Assembly: GCA_047602055.1 (NCBI GenBank)
Contig: JASGIG010000001.1
Coordinates: forward strand, 4,278,001-4,342,000
Reading direction: 5' to 3'
DNA: 64,000 nucleotides
DNA from: JAODBQ01 sp047602055
GTDB taxonomy: Bacteria; Actinomycetota; Acidimicrobiia; Acidimicrobiales; Ilumatobacteraceae
Shown here in pieces: positions 8,499 to 17,414 of the stretch. The notes under the pieces were generated by a model that did no database searches, was not told the DNA's origin, and saw only the letters and a program-made list of their open reading frames with translations. Position numbers and translations under genes: made by a program. How positions within the stretch are numbered: the stretch's first letter is position 1; each line of letters starts with the position of its first letter.

Positions 8499-10199
8499 TC
8501 ACGCCGTCGGCGCGGTCTTCGCGTCCACCCACATGTTGGCCAGCGGGGTCGTGTAACCCTTCCACTTCGCGTTCGTGACGACGGCCGGCTGACGCATGAC
8601 CAGCGCCGCCCACAGGCCGTTGTCGTGGATCACCTGCTGGATCTGGACGAGCAGATCGTTGCGCTCGGTCTTGTCGAGCGTCGTGCTCAGCTTGTCGACG
8701 AGGGCGTCGAGCTCGGCGTTGCTGACCTTCATGAAGTTCTGGTCGCCGCCGGTGACGAGCCCGCTGCGCAGGCCGACCTCGGGGCTGAGCGCGAACGACA
8801 TCAACGAGTCGCCGACGATCGCCGCATCCCAGTCGTCGCCCTTGCGCGACGCGGTGATGTCGGGCACGTTGGAGACCTCGACGGCGATGCCGACCTCCTT
8901 CAGCTGCGCCTGGAGGGCGACCGCGAGGGTGTCCGAGTCCGGCTGCTGCGGGTACGACAGCAGGCGCAAGGTCAGCGACTGGCCGTCCTTGGCGCGCGTG
9001 CCACCGCCGTCGGCAACCCAACCAGCCTCGTCGAGCAGGCGCTTGGCGTCGTCGAGATCCGTGACCTGTGTCTTGACGGCGAACGGGAACGACGGCCCGA
9101 ACACGCTCTCGGCGACGGCCGCTCGACCATCGAGGACGTCCTCGGCGAGCGACCGGTAGTCGATCGCCGCGAGCACCGCCTTGCGCACGTTCGTGTCGAC
9201 GAACGGGCCGGCATTGCGCAGCTGCAGGGCGAAGGTCGAGCCGGTCGGCTGCCCGGTGACGTAGAACGCGTCGTTGCGCCCTTCGAGCGTCGTCGCCACG
9301 ACCGTCGGCATGTAGATCGCGATGTCCGCCTCACCGGCCTGCACCGCCTGCACCCGCGACGTCGTCTCGGGAACGATCTTGATCGTCAGCGCCGACAGGG
9401 CCGGCGTGCCGTCCCAGTAGTTCGCCACCGGCTCCAGGCTCACGGATTGCTCGCTGAGCGACGTCACCTGATAGGGGCCGGTGTAGAGGCCCGCCGCCAG
9501 CAACGCCGACGGATCGGCGCCCGACGCCAGGTGCTCCTTGTACGCGGGGACGTCGTACACCGGCACGTTGGCCTCGTCGGCGAGGATGTTGGGCATGCCC
9601 GGGACGGGCTCGGTGGTCGTCACGGTCACCGTGTCGGCGCCGCTGGCGGTGACCGAGGCGATCTTCGCTGCGGTGGCGAAGCTCTCGTTCTTCTCCTCGC
9701 TGTACTCGAGCAGGTCCACGAGCGCCTGCACGTCGAACTTCTTGCCGTTCTCGAACACGACGTTGTCGCGCAGCGTCAGCGTCCACGTCGTGTCGTTCTC
9801 CGCCTTCAGGTCCTTGAGCACCCACGGCGACGGGTTGCCGTCACGCTCGGGGCGCATCAGCAGCTCGACGTAGCCGAACTCCGGGCCCCAGAACGAGTTC
9901 TCGATCGGATCGAGGTCGTCGATCGCAAAGCTCGTCGCGATCGTCAGGGTTTCCGCACCTGCCGGCGTCTCCCCGCCCGCAGCCGTCGTCGGCGCCACCG
10001 ACGACCCCGTGCTCGACGTCGCGACGGAGGAGTCGGAGGACGTGCCGGCCGACGACGCGACGGTGGTCGATGCCGTGGACGAGGTGGTCGCGGTGTCGGC
10101 CTTGTCCGGCGAACACGCGCCGGCGACGACGGCCAGCACGCCGGCGACGGCGGCGGCACTGATCCAGGTTCGTGTGCGCAACGAGCGGGAGCTCTTCAT
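8499..10199 (-). CDS. Solute-binding lipoprotein, SBP family 5 (peptide/nickel/metallophore type)
   Basis: Secreted lipoprotein (566 aa) that delivers substrate to the importer encoded after it. The signal peptide has an Arg-rich start, a hydrophobic core and the lipobox VVAGAC (Cys ~29), followed by a ~45-residue Ser/Thr linker. The family-5 fold follows: IDDLDPIENSFWG, VVFENGKKFDVQALVDLLEY, ADIAIYMPTVVATT, RKAVLAAIDYRSL. SBP-5 proteins bind peptides, nickel or metal chelates. The terminal fhuF-like gene favours a chelated metal, but the sequence does not fix the ligand. About 190 bases upstream separate it from the convergent MocR gene. Confidence 0.9.
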   Translation of the reverse strand: MKSSRSLRTRTWISAAAVAGVLAVVAGACSPDKADTATTSSTASTTVASSAGTSSDSSVATSSTGSSVAPTTAAGGETPAGAETLTIATSFAIDDLDPIENSFWGPEFGYVELLMRPERDGNPSPWVLKDLKAENDTTWTLTLRDNVVFENGKKFDVQALVDLLEYSEEKNESFATAAKIASVTASGADTVTVTTTEPVPGMPNILADEANVPVYDVPAYKEHLASGADPSALLAAGLYTGPYQVTSLSEQSVSLEPVANYWDGTPALSALTIKIVPETTSRVQAVQAGEADIAIYMPTVVATTLEGRNDAFYVTGQPTGSTFALQLRNAGPFVDTNVRKAVLAAIDYRSLAEDVLDGRAAVAESVFGPSFPFAVKTQVTDLDDAKRLLDEAGWVADGGGTRAKDGQSLTLRLLSYPQQPDSDTLAVALQAQLKEVGIAVEVSNVPDITASRKGDDWDAAIVGDSLMSFALSPEVGLRSGLVTGGDQNFMKVSNAELDALVDKLSTTLDKTERNDLLVQIQQVIHDNGLWAALVMRQPAVVTNAKWKGYTTPLANMWVDAKTAPTA

Positions 10200-10388
10200 C
10201 GTTCTCCTCGAGTTGACCGGGTGCTCGCGTCAGCCGAGTCGACCGACGAGCACGAGTTGCCGAACGCGAGAGCGCTCGGCGCTGGGCGTGTGCAGCCGCC
10301 ACCAGGCGGCAGTCGCACCCGATCCCGAGACGAACCTAGAGGTGCCACCGGCGACCGAACGCCTCGACCGGGCTCGCTTCTTTGAGTG

Positions 10389-11828
10389 CTAAGCGCGCCT
10401 GGTTCGATGCTCGGCGACAAGCCGCCCGAGGGTGGCGACCTGTTCGTCGGTGGCGGAGGTGTGGGGGAAGCCGGTGTTCAGGCGCAGGTGGTCGCGGAAG
10501 CCGCCAGCGGCGCTGAACATCGGGCCGGGCGCGAACTGGATGCCGTGGCGGTGGGCGTCGTGGTACAGCTCGATGCTGTCGACGCCGGCTGGCAGCTGGA
10601 TCCACAGGACGTGCCCGCCGCGCGGCACCGTGTGACGGGTCTCGCCCGGGAGATGGCGCTCGACGGCGTCGATCATCCGGTCCATCTGCGCCGCGTAGGT
10701 GCGCTGGACGCGACGCAGGTGGCGGTCGAAGCCACCGCTCTCCAGGTAGGCGGCGATGGCCAGCTGCGGGGCGACGGCGGTGGCCTGGTTGACGACGAGC
10801 TTGAGCAGCTCGAACCGTTCGAGGAAGCGGCCGGGGATCGCCCAGCCGACGCGCAGCCCGGGCGACAGCGACTTGCTGTACGAGGCGCAGGACATGACGA
10901 TCCCGCTGGTGTCGAACGCCTTCAGCGAACGGGGGCGGTGCCCGTCGAAGGCCAGGTTGCCGTACACGTCGTCGTCGACGATGGGCGTGCCGTGGTGCTC
11001 GGCGAGCTCGACGAGGCGGCGCTTGGCGTCGTCGGGCATGCACGAGCCGGTCGGGTTGGAGAAGTTGGCCATCAGCGCGATCGCCGCGATGCGCTGGCGC
11101 TGCAGCACCCGTTCGAGGCGGTCGAGGTCGATCCCGTGACGGGGATGGCTGGGGATCTCGACGGCGCGCAGGTCGAGCGAGGCGAGCACCTCCAAGAGCG
11201 CGTAGTACGCGGGGCTCTCGATGGCCACGGTGTCGCCCGGCTTGGTGACGGTGCGGATCGACAGGTACACGGCCTCCTTGGCGCCGCCGGTGATCACGAT
11301 CTCGTCGGGGCTGACGGTGTAGCCCGCGTCCGCGCTGCGCCGGGCGATGGCGCGGCGCAGCTCGATGCTGCCGGGTGGCGCGTCGTAGGAGTGGCAGGCC
11401 GTCGGGTGCAGCCGGTTGACCTGGGCGAGGAGCCGGTTGATGGTGGTGATCGGCATCAGCTCGGGCCCCTGCACGGCCGCGCCGAGGGTCGGGTGCTGCG
11501 GGTTGCCGATGCCGAGGTTGATGTCGAGCGCGAGTGAGCGGTCGACGCGCCGCGACCGGCTCGCCGCCGTCGGCACGTCGGGCTCGCGCGTCGCCGCCGG
11601 ACGTTGGACGTAGTAGCCGGACTTCGGGCGGGCCCGGATCAGGCCACGGTCTTCGAGCACGCGGCACGCCTCGAGGACGGTGGTGACGCTGACGGTGTGC
11701 TGGGTGTGCAGCCTGCGCACCGACGGCAGCCGGTCGCCGGGGCGGAACACGCCGGCACCGATCTGCTCGGTGAGCAGGTCGGCGAGCTGCTGGTAGAGCG
11801 GGTCCTGGCTGCCGGCGTCGAGCGCCAT
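10389..11828 (-). CDS. MocR-type regulator: GntR helix-turn-helix fused to aminotransferase domain
   Basis: PLP-binding transcription factor of ~479 aa. Residues ~1-70 form a GntR winged helix (DPLYQQLADLLTEQI, GDRLPSVRRLHTQHTVSVTT). The rest is a class I aminotransferase-like domain with NFSNPTGSCMPDDAKRRL and the PLP-lysine motif SYSKSLSPGLRVGW. I chose ATG 11828 because GGGAGGAC lies at the right distance; the longer reading from 11870 would run through the operator region. It is divergent from the metF-like/metE pair, so it probably controls them or itself in response to a PLP- or amino-acid-linked signal. Confidence 0.88.
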   Translation of the reverse strand: MALDAGSQDPLYQQLADLLTEQIGAGVFRPGDRLPSVRRLHTQHTVSVTTVLEACRVLEDRGLIRARPKSGYYVQRPAATREPDVPTAASRSRRVDRSLALDINLGIGNPQHPTLGAAVQGPELMPITTINRLLAQVNRLHPTACHSYDAPPGSIELRRAIARRSADAGYTVSPDEIVITGGAKEAVYLSIRTVTKPGDTVAIESPAYYALLEVLASLDLRAVEIPSHPRHGIDLDRLERVLQRQRIAAIALMANFSNPTGSCMPDDAKRRLVELAEHHGTPIVDDDVYGNLAFDGHRPRSLKAFDTSGIVMSCASYSKSLSPGLRVGWAIPGRFLERFELLKLVVNQATAVAPQLAIAAYLESGGFDRHLRRVQRTYAAQMDRMIDAVERHLPGETRHTVPRGGHVLWIQLPAGVDSIELYHDAHRHGIQFAPGPMFSAAGGFRDHLRLNTGFPHTSATDEQVATLGRLVAEHRTRRA

Positions 11829-11840
11829 CGATGTCCTCCC

Positions 11841-11905
11841 AGCACAGATCGCTCGTTCGGCGACCAGCACAGATGACTGTACTGGCGAACAAAGCCCACA
11901 TCTGT
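11841..11905. promoter_or_regulatory. Divergent promoter with repeated MocR-type operator candidate
   Basis: AGCACAGAT occurs twice as a direct repeat (11841-11849 and 11866-11874, 25 bp apart). The inverted partner ACATCTGT stands at 11898-11905, so ACAGATG and CATCTGT form an inverted pair. Direct plus inverted half-sites are typical for MocR proteins. It lies between the MocR gene and the metF-like gene that it likely controls. Confidence 0.5.
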
Positions 11906-11938
11906 ACCTTCTCCTCGAAGTGATGGCTCCGTACCGTC

Positions 11939-12700
11939 ATGGCGATGTTCGAGGTGATCGCCGAGATCGAGCCACCGGTCACCGTCGACCTCTCGGCGAT
12001 GCGCGAGCAGGTGGCCGCGCTGCGGCCGGTGACGTCCCGGTTCCTCGTGCCCGACGACCACACCGGCCGGGCGACGGTGTCGAGCATCGTCGTCGCCGAC
12101 CGCGTCGGGCGCTTCGGCGCACGGGCGACCGCCTGCCTGAACGCCCGCGACCGCAACCTGCTCGGCCTGCGCCGCGACCTGCTCACCGCGCAGCACCTCG
12201 GCGTCGACGAGCTGCTGCTGGTGTACGGCGACGAGCCGAGCGTCGGCGAGCGCGCCGGCGGGATGCGCGTCCGGACGATGGTCGAGGAGTGTCTCGCCGC
12301 GGGCCTGCGCTTCGGCGTGACGACCCGCCTGTCGCGCCTGCCGGCATGGAAGCTCGACGCCGACCGCCTGTTCGTCCAGGTGTCGTGGTCGATCGACCGC
12401 CTGCTGCGCTGGCGGGACGCGACCGCGTTCGCCGGCGCCGTCTACGCCGGCGTGATGGTCCTGCCCAGTGCCGCGACGGCGCGGCGGATCGGCGCCCAAC
12501 TGCCGGAGCTGCAGGCCCCGGACGCGCTGCTCGACGCGCTCGACCGCGACCGCGACGCCGGCGTCCGTCACGCCGTCGAGCTGATCGAGGCGGTGCGCGC
12601 CTCGGGCGCGTTCGACCGCGTCCACCTGATCGCCGGGCGCCGCTTCGCCCAGACCGCCGCCTGCCTCGCGACGGGCATGACGTTGGAGAGATCCGCATGA
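11939..12700 (+). CDS. Methylenetetrahydrofolate reductase-like protein
   Basis: Protein of 253 aa resembling the TIM-barrel MetF fold, which reduces 5,10-methylene-THF to 5-methyl-THF, the methyl donor for methionine synthesis. Family-like stretches are TACLNARDRNLLGLRRDLLT and HLGVDELLLVYGDEP (the region equal to IRNVLALTGDPP in MetF). It is shorter and more divergent than housekeeping MetF (~290 aa), so it may be a dedicated partner of metE. Its TGA overlaps the metE ATG (ATGA), showing coupling. The start ATG 11939 has a weak Shine-Dalgarno; the ATG six bases later is an alternative. Confidence 0.75.
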   Translation: MAMFEVIAEIEPPVTVDLSAMREQVAALRPVTSRFLVPDDHTGRATVSSIVVADRVGRFGARATACLNARDRNLLGLRRDLLTAQHLGVDELLLVYGDEPSVGERAGGMRVRTMVEECLAAGLRFGVTTRLSRLPAWKLDADRLFVQVSWSIDRLLRWRDATAFAGAVYAGVMVLPSAATARRIGAQLPELQAPDALLDALDRDRDAGVRHAVELIEAVRASGAFDRVHLIAGRRFAQTAACLATGMTLERSA

Positions 12701-14302
12701 CCATCACGACTGCCAACCTCGGTTTCCCCCGGATGGGCGTGGACCGCGAGCTGAAGTGGGCGCTGGAGCGCTTCTGGCGCGGCGAGGTCGACGCGGCGAC
12801 GCTGCGCGACACCGCCCGGGAGCTGCGCGCCCGCCACTGACACCTGCAGGCCCAGCGCGGCATCGGGCGGACCCCGAGCGGCGACTTCTCGTTCTACGAC
12901 CACGTCCTCGACACCGCCGTGACGCTCGGCGCGGTGCCGCCGCGCTTCGGCGCGCCCGTGGACGTGTCGGGCGACGACGCCGACGCGCTGGCCACCTACT
13001 TCCTCATGGCCCGCGGCGGTGACGGCGTCCCGGCGCTGGAGCTGACCACGTGGTTCGACACCAACTACCACTACCTCGTCCCCGAGCTGGCTCCCGACCA
13101 GGCGTTCGCCTACACCTCCCCCACCGGGCGCGCCCACCACCTCGAAGCCCGCCGGCTGGGCATCGACACCGGGCCGGCCGTGCTCGGCCCGGTCACGTTC
13201 CTGCGACTATCCAAGCGCACCGACGGCGGCTCGGCGATCGAGCTGCTCGACGCGCTGCTGCCCGCCTACGAGGCCTGGCTCGCCGACCTCGTCGCCGACG
13301 GCGCGACCGCGATCCAACTCGACGAGCCGGTGCTGGTGCTCGATCTCGACGACCGCGAGCGAGCTGCGTCGACCACCGCCTACGACCGCCTGCGCGCCGC
13401 CGCCGGCGGCGTCGAGCTGACCCTGGCCACGTACTTCGGGGCCCTCGGGCCGAACCTCGACGTCGCCGTCGGCCTGCCGATCGACGTGCTCCGACATGGT
13501 CGAGTACTTCGGCGAGCAGCTCGACGGCTTCGCCACGACCAGCCACGGCTGGGTGCAGAGCTACGGGTCGCGCTGCGTCAAGCCGCCGGTGCTGTTCGGC
13601 GACGTGCGCCGCCCGGCACCGATGACCGTCGGCTGGTCGACCTACGCCGCCGGGCTCACCGACCGCCCGATGAAGGGCATGCTCACCGGGCCGGTGACGA
13701 TCCTGCAGTGGTCGTCCGTGCGCGACGACCAGCCCGAGTCGGTCACCGCCCGCCAGGTCGCGCTGGCGCTGCGCGACGAGGTCGTCGATCTCGAGGCCGC
13801 GGGGATCGGCGTCATCCAGATCGACGAGCCGGCGCTGCGCGAGGGCCTGCCGCTGCGCCACACCGACTGGGCCGCGTATCTCGACTGGGCGACCGAGGCG
13901 TTCCGCCTGGCGGCGAGTGGCGTCGCCGACGCGACGCAGATCCACTCCCACATGTGCTAGGCCGAGTTCGGCGAGATCATCGACGCCGTCGTCGCCCTCG
14001 ACGCCGACGTCATCTCGATGGAGGCGTCACGGTCCGGCATGCGTCTCGTCGAGGAGCTGCGCGCCGCCGCCTACCCGAACGAGGTCGGCCCCGGCGTGTG
14101 GGACATCCACTCGCCACGCGTCCCGTCCGGCGACGAGATCGACCGGCTGCTCGCCGCCGCGCTCGACGCACTCGGCCCCGACCGCCTGTGGGTCAACCCC
14201 GACTGCGGCCTCAAGACCCGCTGCTGGCCCGAGGTCGAAGCCTCGATCACCGAGATGGTCGCCGCCGCCGAGCGGGCCCGCCGCGTGCTCGCGCCCGGCT
14301 GA
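12697..14302 (+). pseudogene. metE: Cobalamin-independent methionine synthase, decayed
   Basis: Clear MetE homology from NLGFPRMGVDRELKWALERF to NPDCGLKTRCWPE, but the gene cannot make a full enzyme. A TGA at 12838-12840 replaces the usual Trp after ELRARH. Near 13492 the text jumps from NLDVAVGLPIDVL directly to DMVEYFGEQLDGF with a frame change, removing about 205-215 codons (the end of the N-terminal and the start of the catalytic domain). A TAG at 13958-13960 follows the zinc-ligand motif QIHSHMC where Tyr is normal. The other zinc-ligand blocks (VISMEASRS, NPDCGLKTR) are intact, so the decay is recent. An intact metE or metH must lie elsewhere if methionine is made. Confidence 0.9.
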
Positions 14303-14643
14303 GCGGCGCGTGGCGCCGAGCGCGGTCGACGGCGACGAGGAGGCGGGCGCCGAGCATAGGTCGCCAGGCCGGGCGGCAGTGATCTCGGCCAGCGCCAGAT
14401 CGGTGCCCCGCCGCGGAGCGCGTCGATGGGATCCTGGTCTGCCAGAGCTGGTCGCACAGCCGCATCGTCGCCTTTGCTAAGAAACAGTCTTATTCCCGAT
14501 CCATTGCCCCGGCGTCACGCACGCGCGCTGTCGATGATGACGACTTCGTCCAGCGATTGGGAATCAGTCTCACAAAGTTCTTAGAGTGAGTCCCATTATT
14601 GATCGCTCGCCAGGGGGCGACTGCGAACGAAGGCAGGTGGAGC
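14303..14643. other. Intergenic region before znuA
   Basis: About 340 bases without a supported gene. The first half is GC-rich and featureless. The second half (14470-14600) is distinctly AT-richer than its surroundings and carries three related 15-bp sites, listed separately, so it is the znuA promoter region. Confidence 0.6.
14478..14595 (+). promoter_or_regulatory. Three Fur/Zur-like 7-1-7 sites upstream of znuA
   Basis: TAAGAAACAGTCTTA (14478-14492), TGGGAATCAGTCTCA (14558-14572) and TTAGAGTGAGTCCCA (14581-14595) share the pattern T-N-R-G-A-N-N-N-A-G-T-C-Y-Y-A and partial two-fold symmetry. Sites two and three are 23 bp apart, about two helical turns. Fur-family repressors bind such 7-1-7 sites. 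The location before a zinc importer and a linked Fur-family gene makes Zur the likely ligand. Confidence 0.5.
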
Positions 14644-15633
14644 ATGGTGTCTGGTCGTGCGAGGGTCACGAGCGCGCTGGTGGCATTGGCCGCGACGGTG
14701 GCGCTCGCCGGATGCGGCTCGTCCGGGAGCAGCTCGTCGACGTCGAAGGCGCCGGCGTCGACAGCAGCAGCGTCGACATCGGCAGCAGCAGCGACGACGG
14801 CGGCGTCGACGCCCGACAGGTCCGCCAGGCTCGGCGTCGTCGCCTCGACCGACGTCTACGGCGACATCGTCGAGCAGATCGCCGGCGATCGGGTCGACGT
14901 CACCTCGATCATCACCGACCCGAGCGCCGATCCGCACTCCTACGAGGCGAACACGCAGAACCAGCTGGCGCTGTCGAAGGCCGACATCGTGGTCGAGAAC
15001 GGCGGCGGGTACGACGACTTCATCGACACGATGCTGAAGGCGTCGAACAACGACGACGTCACCGTGCTCAACGTCGTCGACATCTCCGGTTTCACCGCGG
15101 CCGACGGGGGCGAGCTGAACGAGCACGTCTGGTACGACTTCGGCACCATCGAGAAGCTGACCGATCGACTCGTCAGCGCCCTCTCGGCGGCCGATCCGGC
15201 CGGCGCGTCGGCGTTCCAGTCCAACGCGACGTCGTTCAAGGGCTCGCTCCAGCAGCTCCGGGCGACGGAGGCGACCATCAAGCAGGCGCACGGCGGCACC
15301 GGCGTGGCGATCACCGAGCCGGTCCCGCTGTACATGCTCGAGGCGAGCGGGTTGGTCAACAAGACCCCCGCGGAGTTCAGCGAGGCGATCGAGGAGGGCA
15401 GCGACGTGCCGCCGGCGGTCCTCAAGGAGACGCTCGACCTGTTCTCGAACGGCGGCGTGAAGCTGCTCGCCTACAACGAGCAGACCTCCGGACCCGAGAC
15501 CGAGCAGGTGCTCGCCGCGGCGAAGGCCAACCAGGTCGCGGTGGTCCCGGTCACCGAGACGCTGCCGGCCGGCATGAGCTACATCAGCTGGATGACCGCC
15601 AACCTCGCAGCCATCCTGTCGGCCCTCGCCTGA
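14644..15633 (+). CDS. znuA: Zinc ABC transporter substrate-binding lipoprotein
   Basis: Cluster A-I metal-binding lipoprotein (329 aa). The signal peptide ends in the lipobox ALAGC (Cys ~23), followed by a long Ser/Ala/Thr linker. The metal site is suggested by the conserved blocks DPSADPHSYEANTQNQLALS and NEHVWYDFGTIEKLTDRL (His ligands) and a late Asp/Glu-bearing loop. No His-rich loop, unlike E. coli ZnuA. ATG 14644 is preferred over the in-frame ATG at 14599 since AGGTGGAGC stands just before it and the signal peptide then has normal length. First gene of znuACB. Confidence 0.9.
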   Translation: MVSGRARVTSALVALAATVALAGCGSSGSSSSTSKAPASTAAASTSAAAATTAASTPDRSARLGVVASTDVYGDIVEQIAGDRVDVTSIITDPSADPHSYEANTQNQLALSKADIVVENGGGYDDFIDTMLKASNNDDVTVLNVVDISGFTAADGGELNEHVWYDFGTIEKLTDRLVSALSAADPAGASAFQSNATSFKGSLQQLRATEATIKQAHGGTGVAITEPVPLYMLEASGLVNKTPAEFSEAIEEGSDVPPAVLKETLDLFSNGGVKLLAYNEQTSGPETEQVLAAAKANQVAVVPVTETLPAGMSYISWMTANLAAILSALA

Positions 15634-15651
15634 CGCCGGCAGTCGTCGACC

Positions 15652-16494
15652 GTGACCGAACCGGTACTGCAGCTGCGCGATGCCGCGCTGGCCCACGGCA
15701 CGCGCCGGCTGTGGACCGGGCTCTCCCTCGACGTCCAACCGGGTGAGCTCCTCGCCGTGCTCGGGGCCAACGGCTCGGGCAAGACCAGCCTGCTGCGCGC
15801 CATCCTCGGCCTGCTGCCGCTGACCGGCGGCACGGTGACGGTCGGCGGTCAGCCGGCGACGCAGGCCAGGCGCCGGATCGGCTACGTCCGCCAGCAGCAT
15901 CGCATCGATCCGTTCACGCCGCTGCGCGCCAAGGACGTCGTCCGCCAAGGGCTCGACGGTCATCGTTGGGGGTTCGGCCGGCCTCGACGCGTCGACTGGG
16001 CTCGGGTCGGCGAGACGCTCACCGCCGTCGACGCCGCCGCGCTCGCCGACATGCCGATCGGCACGCTCTCGGGTGGCGAGCAGCAGCGCGTGCGGATCGC
16101 CCAGGCGCTCGTCGGCGATCCGCTCCTGCTGCTGTGCGACGAGCCGCTGCTGTCGCTCGACCTGGGCAGCCAGGCGACGATCAGCGCGCTCGTCGATCGC
16201 CAGCGTCACGAGCGCGGCACCGCCGTCGTGTTCGTCACCCACGAGATCAACCCGGTGCTGCCCTACGTCGACCGCGTCCTCTACCTGGCGGGCGGGCGCT
16301 GCCTGGTCGGCACCGTCGACGAGGTCTTCACCTCGACCACGCTCGGCGCCCTCTACGCATCACCCGTCGAGGTCATCCGCCGCGACGGCCACATCCTGGT
16401 CGCCGGCCTGCCGCCCACCTATCACGACGAGCACGACGAGCACCACGCCGACGTCGGTCACCGCACGGCCGTCGAGCGAGCGGACGCGAGGTGA
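15652..16494 (+). CDS. znuC: Zinc ABC transporter ATP-binding protein
   Basis: ATPase (280 aa) with Walker A LGANGSGKTSLL, Q-loop VRQQHRI, signature TLSGGEQQRVRIAQAL, Walker B LLLLCDEPLLSLD and switch His in VTHEI. The last 30 residues are rich in His, Asp and Glu (YHDEHDEHHADVGHR), a plausible zinc-sensing or zinc-buffering tail. The start is GTG 15652. Its TGA overlaps the GTG of the permease gene. Confidence 0.92.
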   Translation: MTEPVLQLRDAALAHGTRRLWTGLSLDVQPGELLAVLGANGSGKTSLLRAILGLLPLTGGTVTVGGQPATQARRRIGYVRQQHRIDPFTPLRAKDVVRQGLDGHRWGFGRPRRVDWARVGETLTAVDAAALADMPIGTLSGGEQQRVRIAQALVGDPLLLLCDEPLLSLDLGSQATISALVDRQRHERGTAVVFVTHEINPVLPYVDRVLYLAGGRCLVGTVDEVFTSTTLGALYASPVEVIRRDGHILVAGLPPTYHDEHDEHHADVGHRTAVERADAR

Positions 16495-17414
16495 GCGTCC
16501 TCGCCGCGACCGCCGGCCAGAACTGGTGGGAGCGGATCTTCAACTTCTCCAACTACGGCGAGCTGCTCGGCCTCGTCCACAACTCGATCATCGCCGGCGC
16601 GGTGCTCGGGCTCGTCGGCGGGCTGATCAGCACGTTCGTGATGATGCGCGACCCGCCCTTCGCGGTGCACGGCATCAGCGAGCTGTCCTTCGCCGGCGCC
16701 GCCGCGGCGCTGCTCATCGGCGTCGACGTCATCGCCGGGTCGCTGACCGGATCGATCATCGCCGCCCTCGTGATCGGGGCGCTGGGCAGCCGCGCCCGTG
16801 ACCGCAACTCGATCATCGGCGTCCTGATGCCGTTCGGGTTGGGCCTCGGCGTGCTCTTCCTGGCGCTCTACCGCGGCCGCGCCGCGAACAAGTTCGGGCT
16901 GCTCACCGGACAGATCGTGGCGATCGACACCCCCCAGCTGCGCTGGCTGATCGGCACCTCGATCGTCGTCGCCGCCGCCCTCGCGGCCCTCTGGCGGCCG
17001 CTCAGCTTCGCCAGCACCGACCCCGAGCTGGCCGCCGCCCGCGGCGTCCCCGTCGGGGCGCTCTCCCCCGTGTTCATGCTGCTGCTCGGCCTCACCGTCG
17101 CCATGTCGGTGCAGATCATCGGCGCCCTGCTGGTGCTCAGCGTCACCTGCACACCCGCCGCGGCCGCCGTGCGCGTGGCCCGCTCGCCGCGCGCCGTCAC
17201 CGCGCTCAGCATGACCTTCGGGTTCGTCTCGATGGTCGGCGGCATCCTCCTCGCGCTCGGCAGCAGCGTGCCGATCAGCCCGTACGTCACCACCATCTCC
17301 TTCACCATCTACGTGTCGTGCCGCCTCGTCGCCGCGGCCCGGGGGCGCCGGGCGCGCCGGCGGCCGACGGCGACGGCCCCGGGCGTTCTCGGCTATTCTC
17401 ATTCTCGTGTCTGA
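16491..17414 (+). CDS. znuB: Zinc ABC transporter permease
   Basis: Integral membrane permease of the ABC-3 family (307 aa) with about eight hydrophobic segments. Family motifs are FVMMRDPPFAVHGISELSFA (near residues 44-63) and the coupling region TDPELAAARGVPVGALSPVF. The GTG start overlaps the znuC stop, and the end overlaps the zur-like start by 8 bases, so the four genes form one operon. Confidence 0.9.
   Translation: MSVLAATAGQNWWERIFNFSNYGELLGLVHNSIIAGAVLGLVGGLISTFVMMRDPPFAVHGISELSFAGAAAALLIGVDVIAGSLTGSIIAALVIGALGSRARDRNSIIGVLMPFGLGLGVLFLALYRGRAANKFGLLTGQIVAIDTPQLRWLIGTSIVVAAALAALWRPLSFASTDPELAAARGVPVGALSPVFMLLLGLTVAMSVQIIGALLVLSVTCTPAAAAVRVARSPRAVTALSMTFGFVSMVGGILLALGSSVPISPYVTTISFTIYVSCRLVAAARGRRARRRPTATAPGVLGYSHSRV

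Noticed and set aside
6858..10385. Long plus-strand open frame opposite the importer operon
   Set aside because: It is the antisense of the permease and binding-protein genes, with no family text; long open antisense frames are common at this GC content.
14599..14643. Earlier ATG for znuA
   Set aside because: It would put 15 extra residues before the signal peptide and lies within four bases of the third Fur-like site; ATG 14644 has a proper ribosome site.
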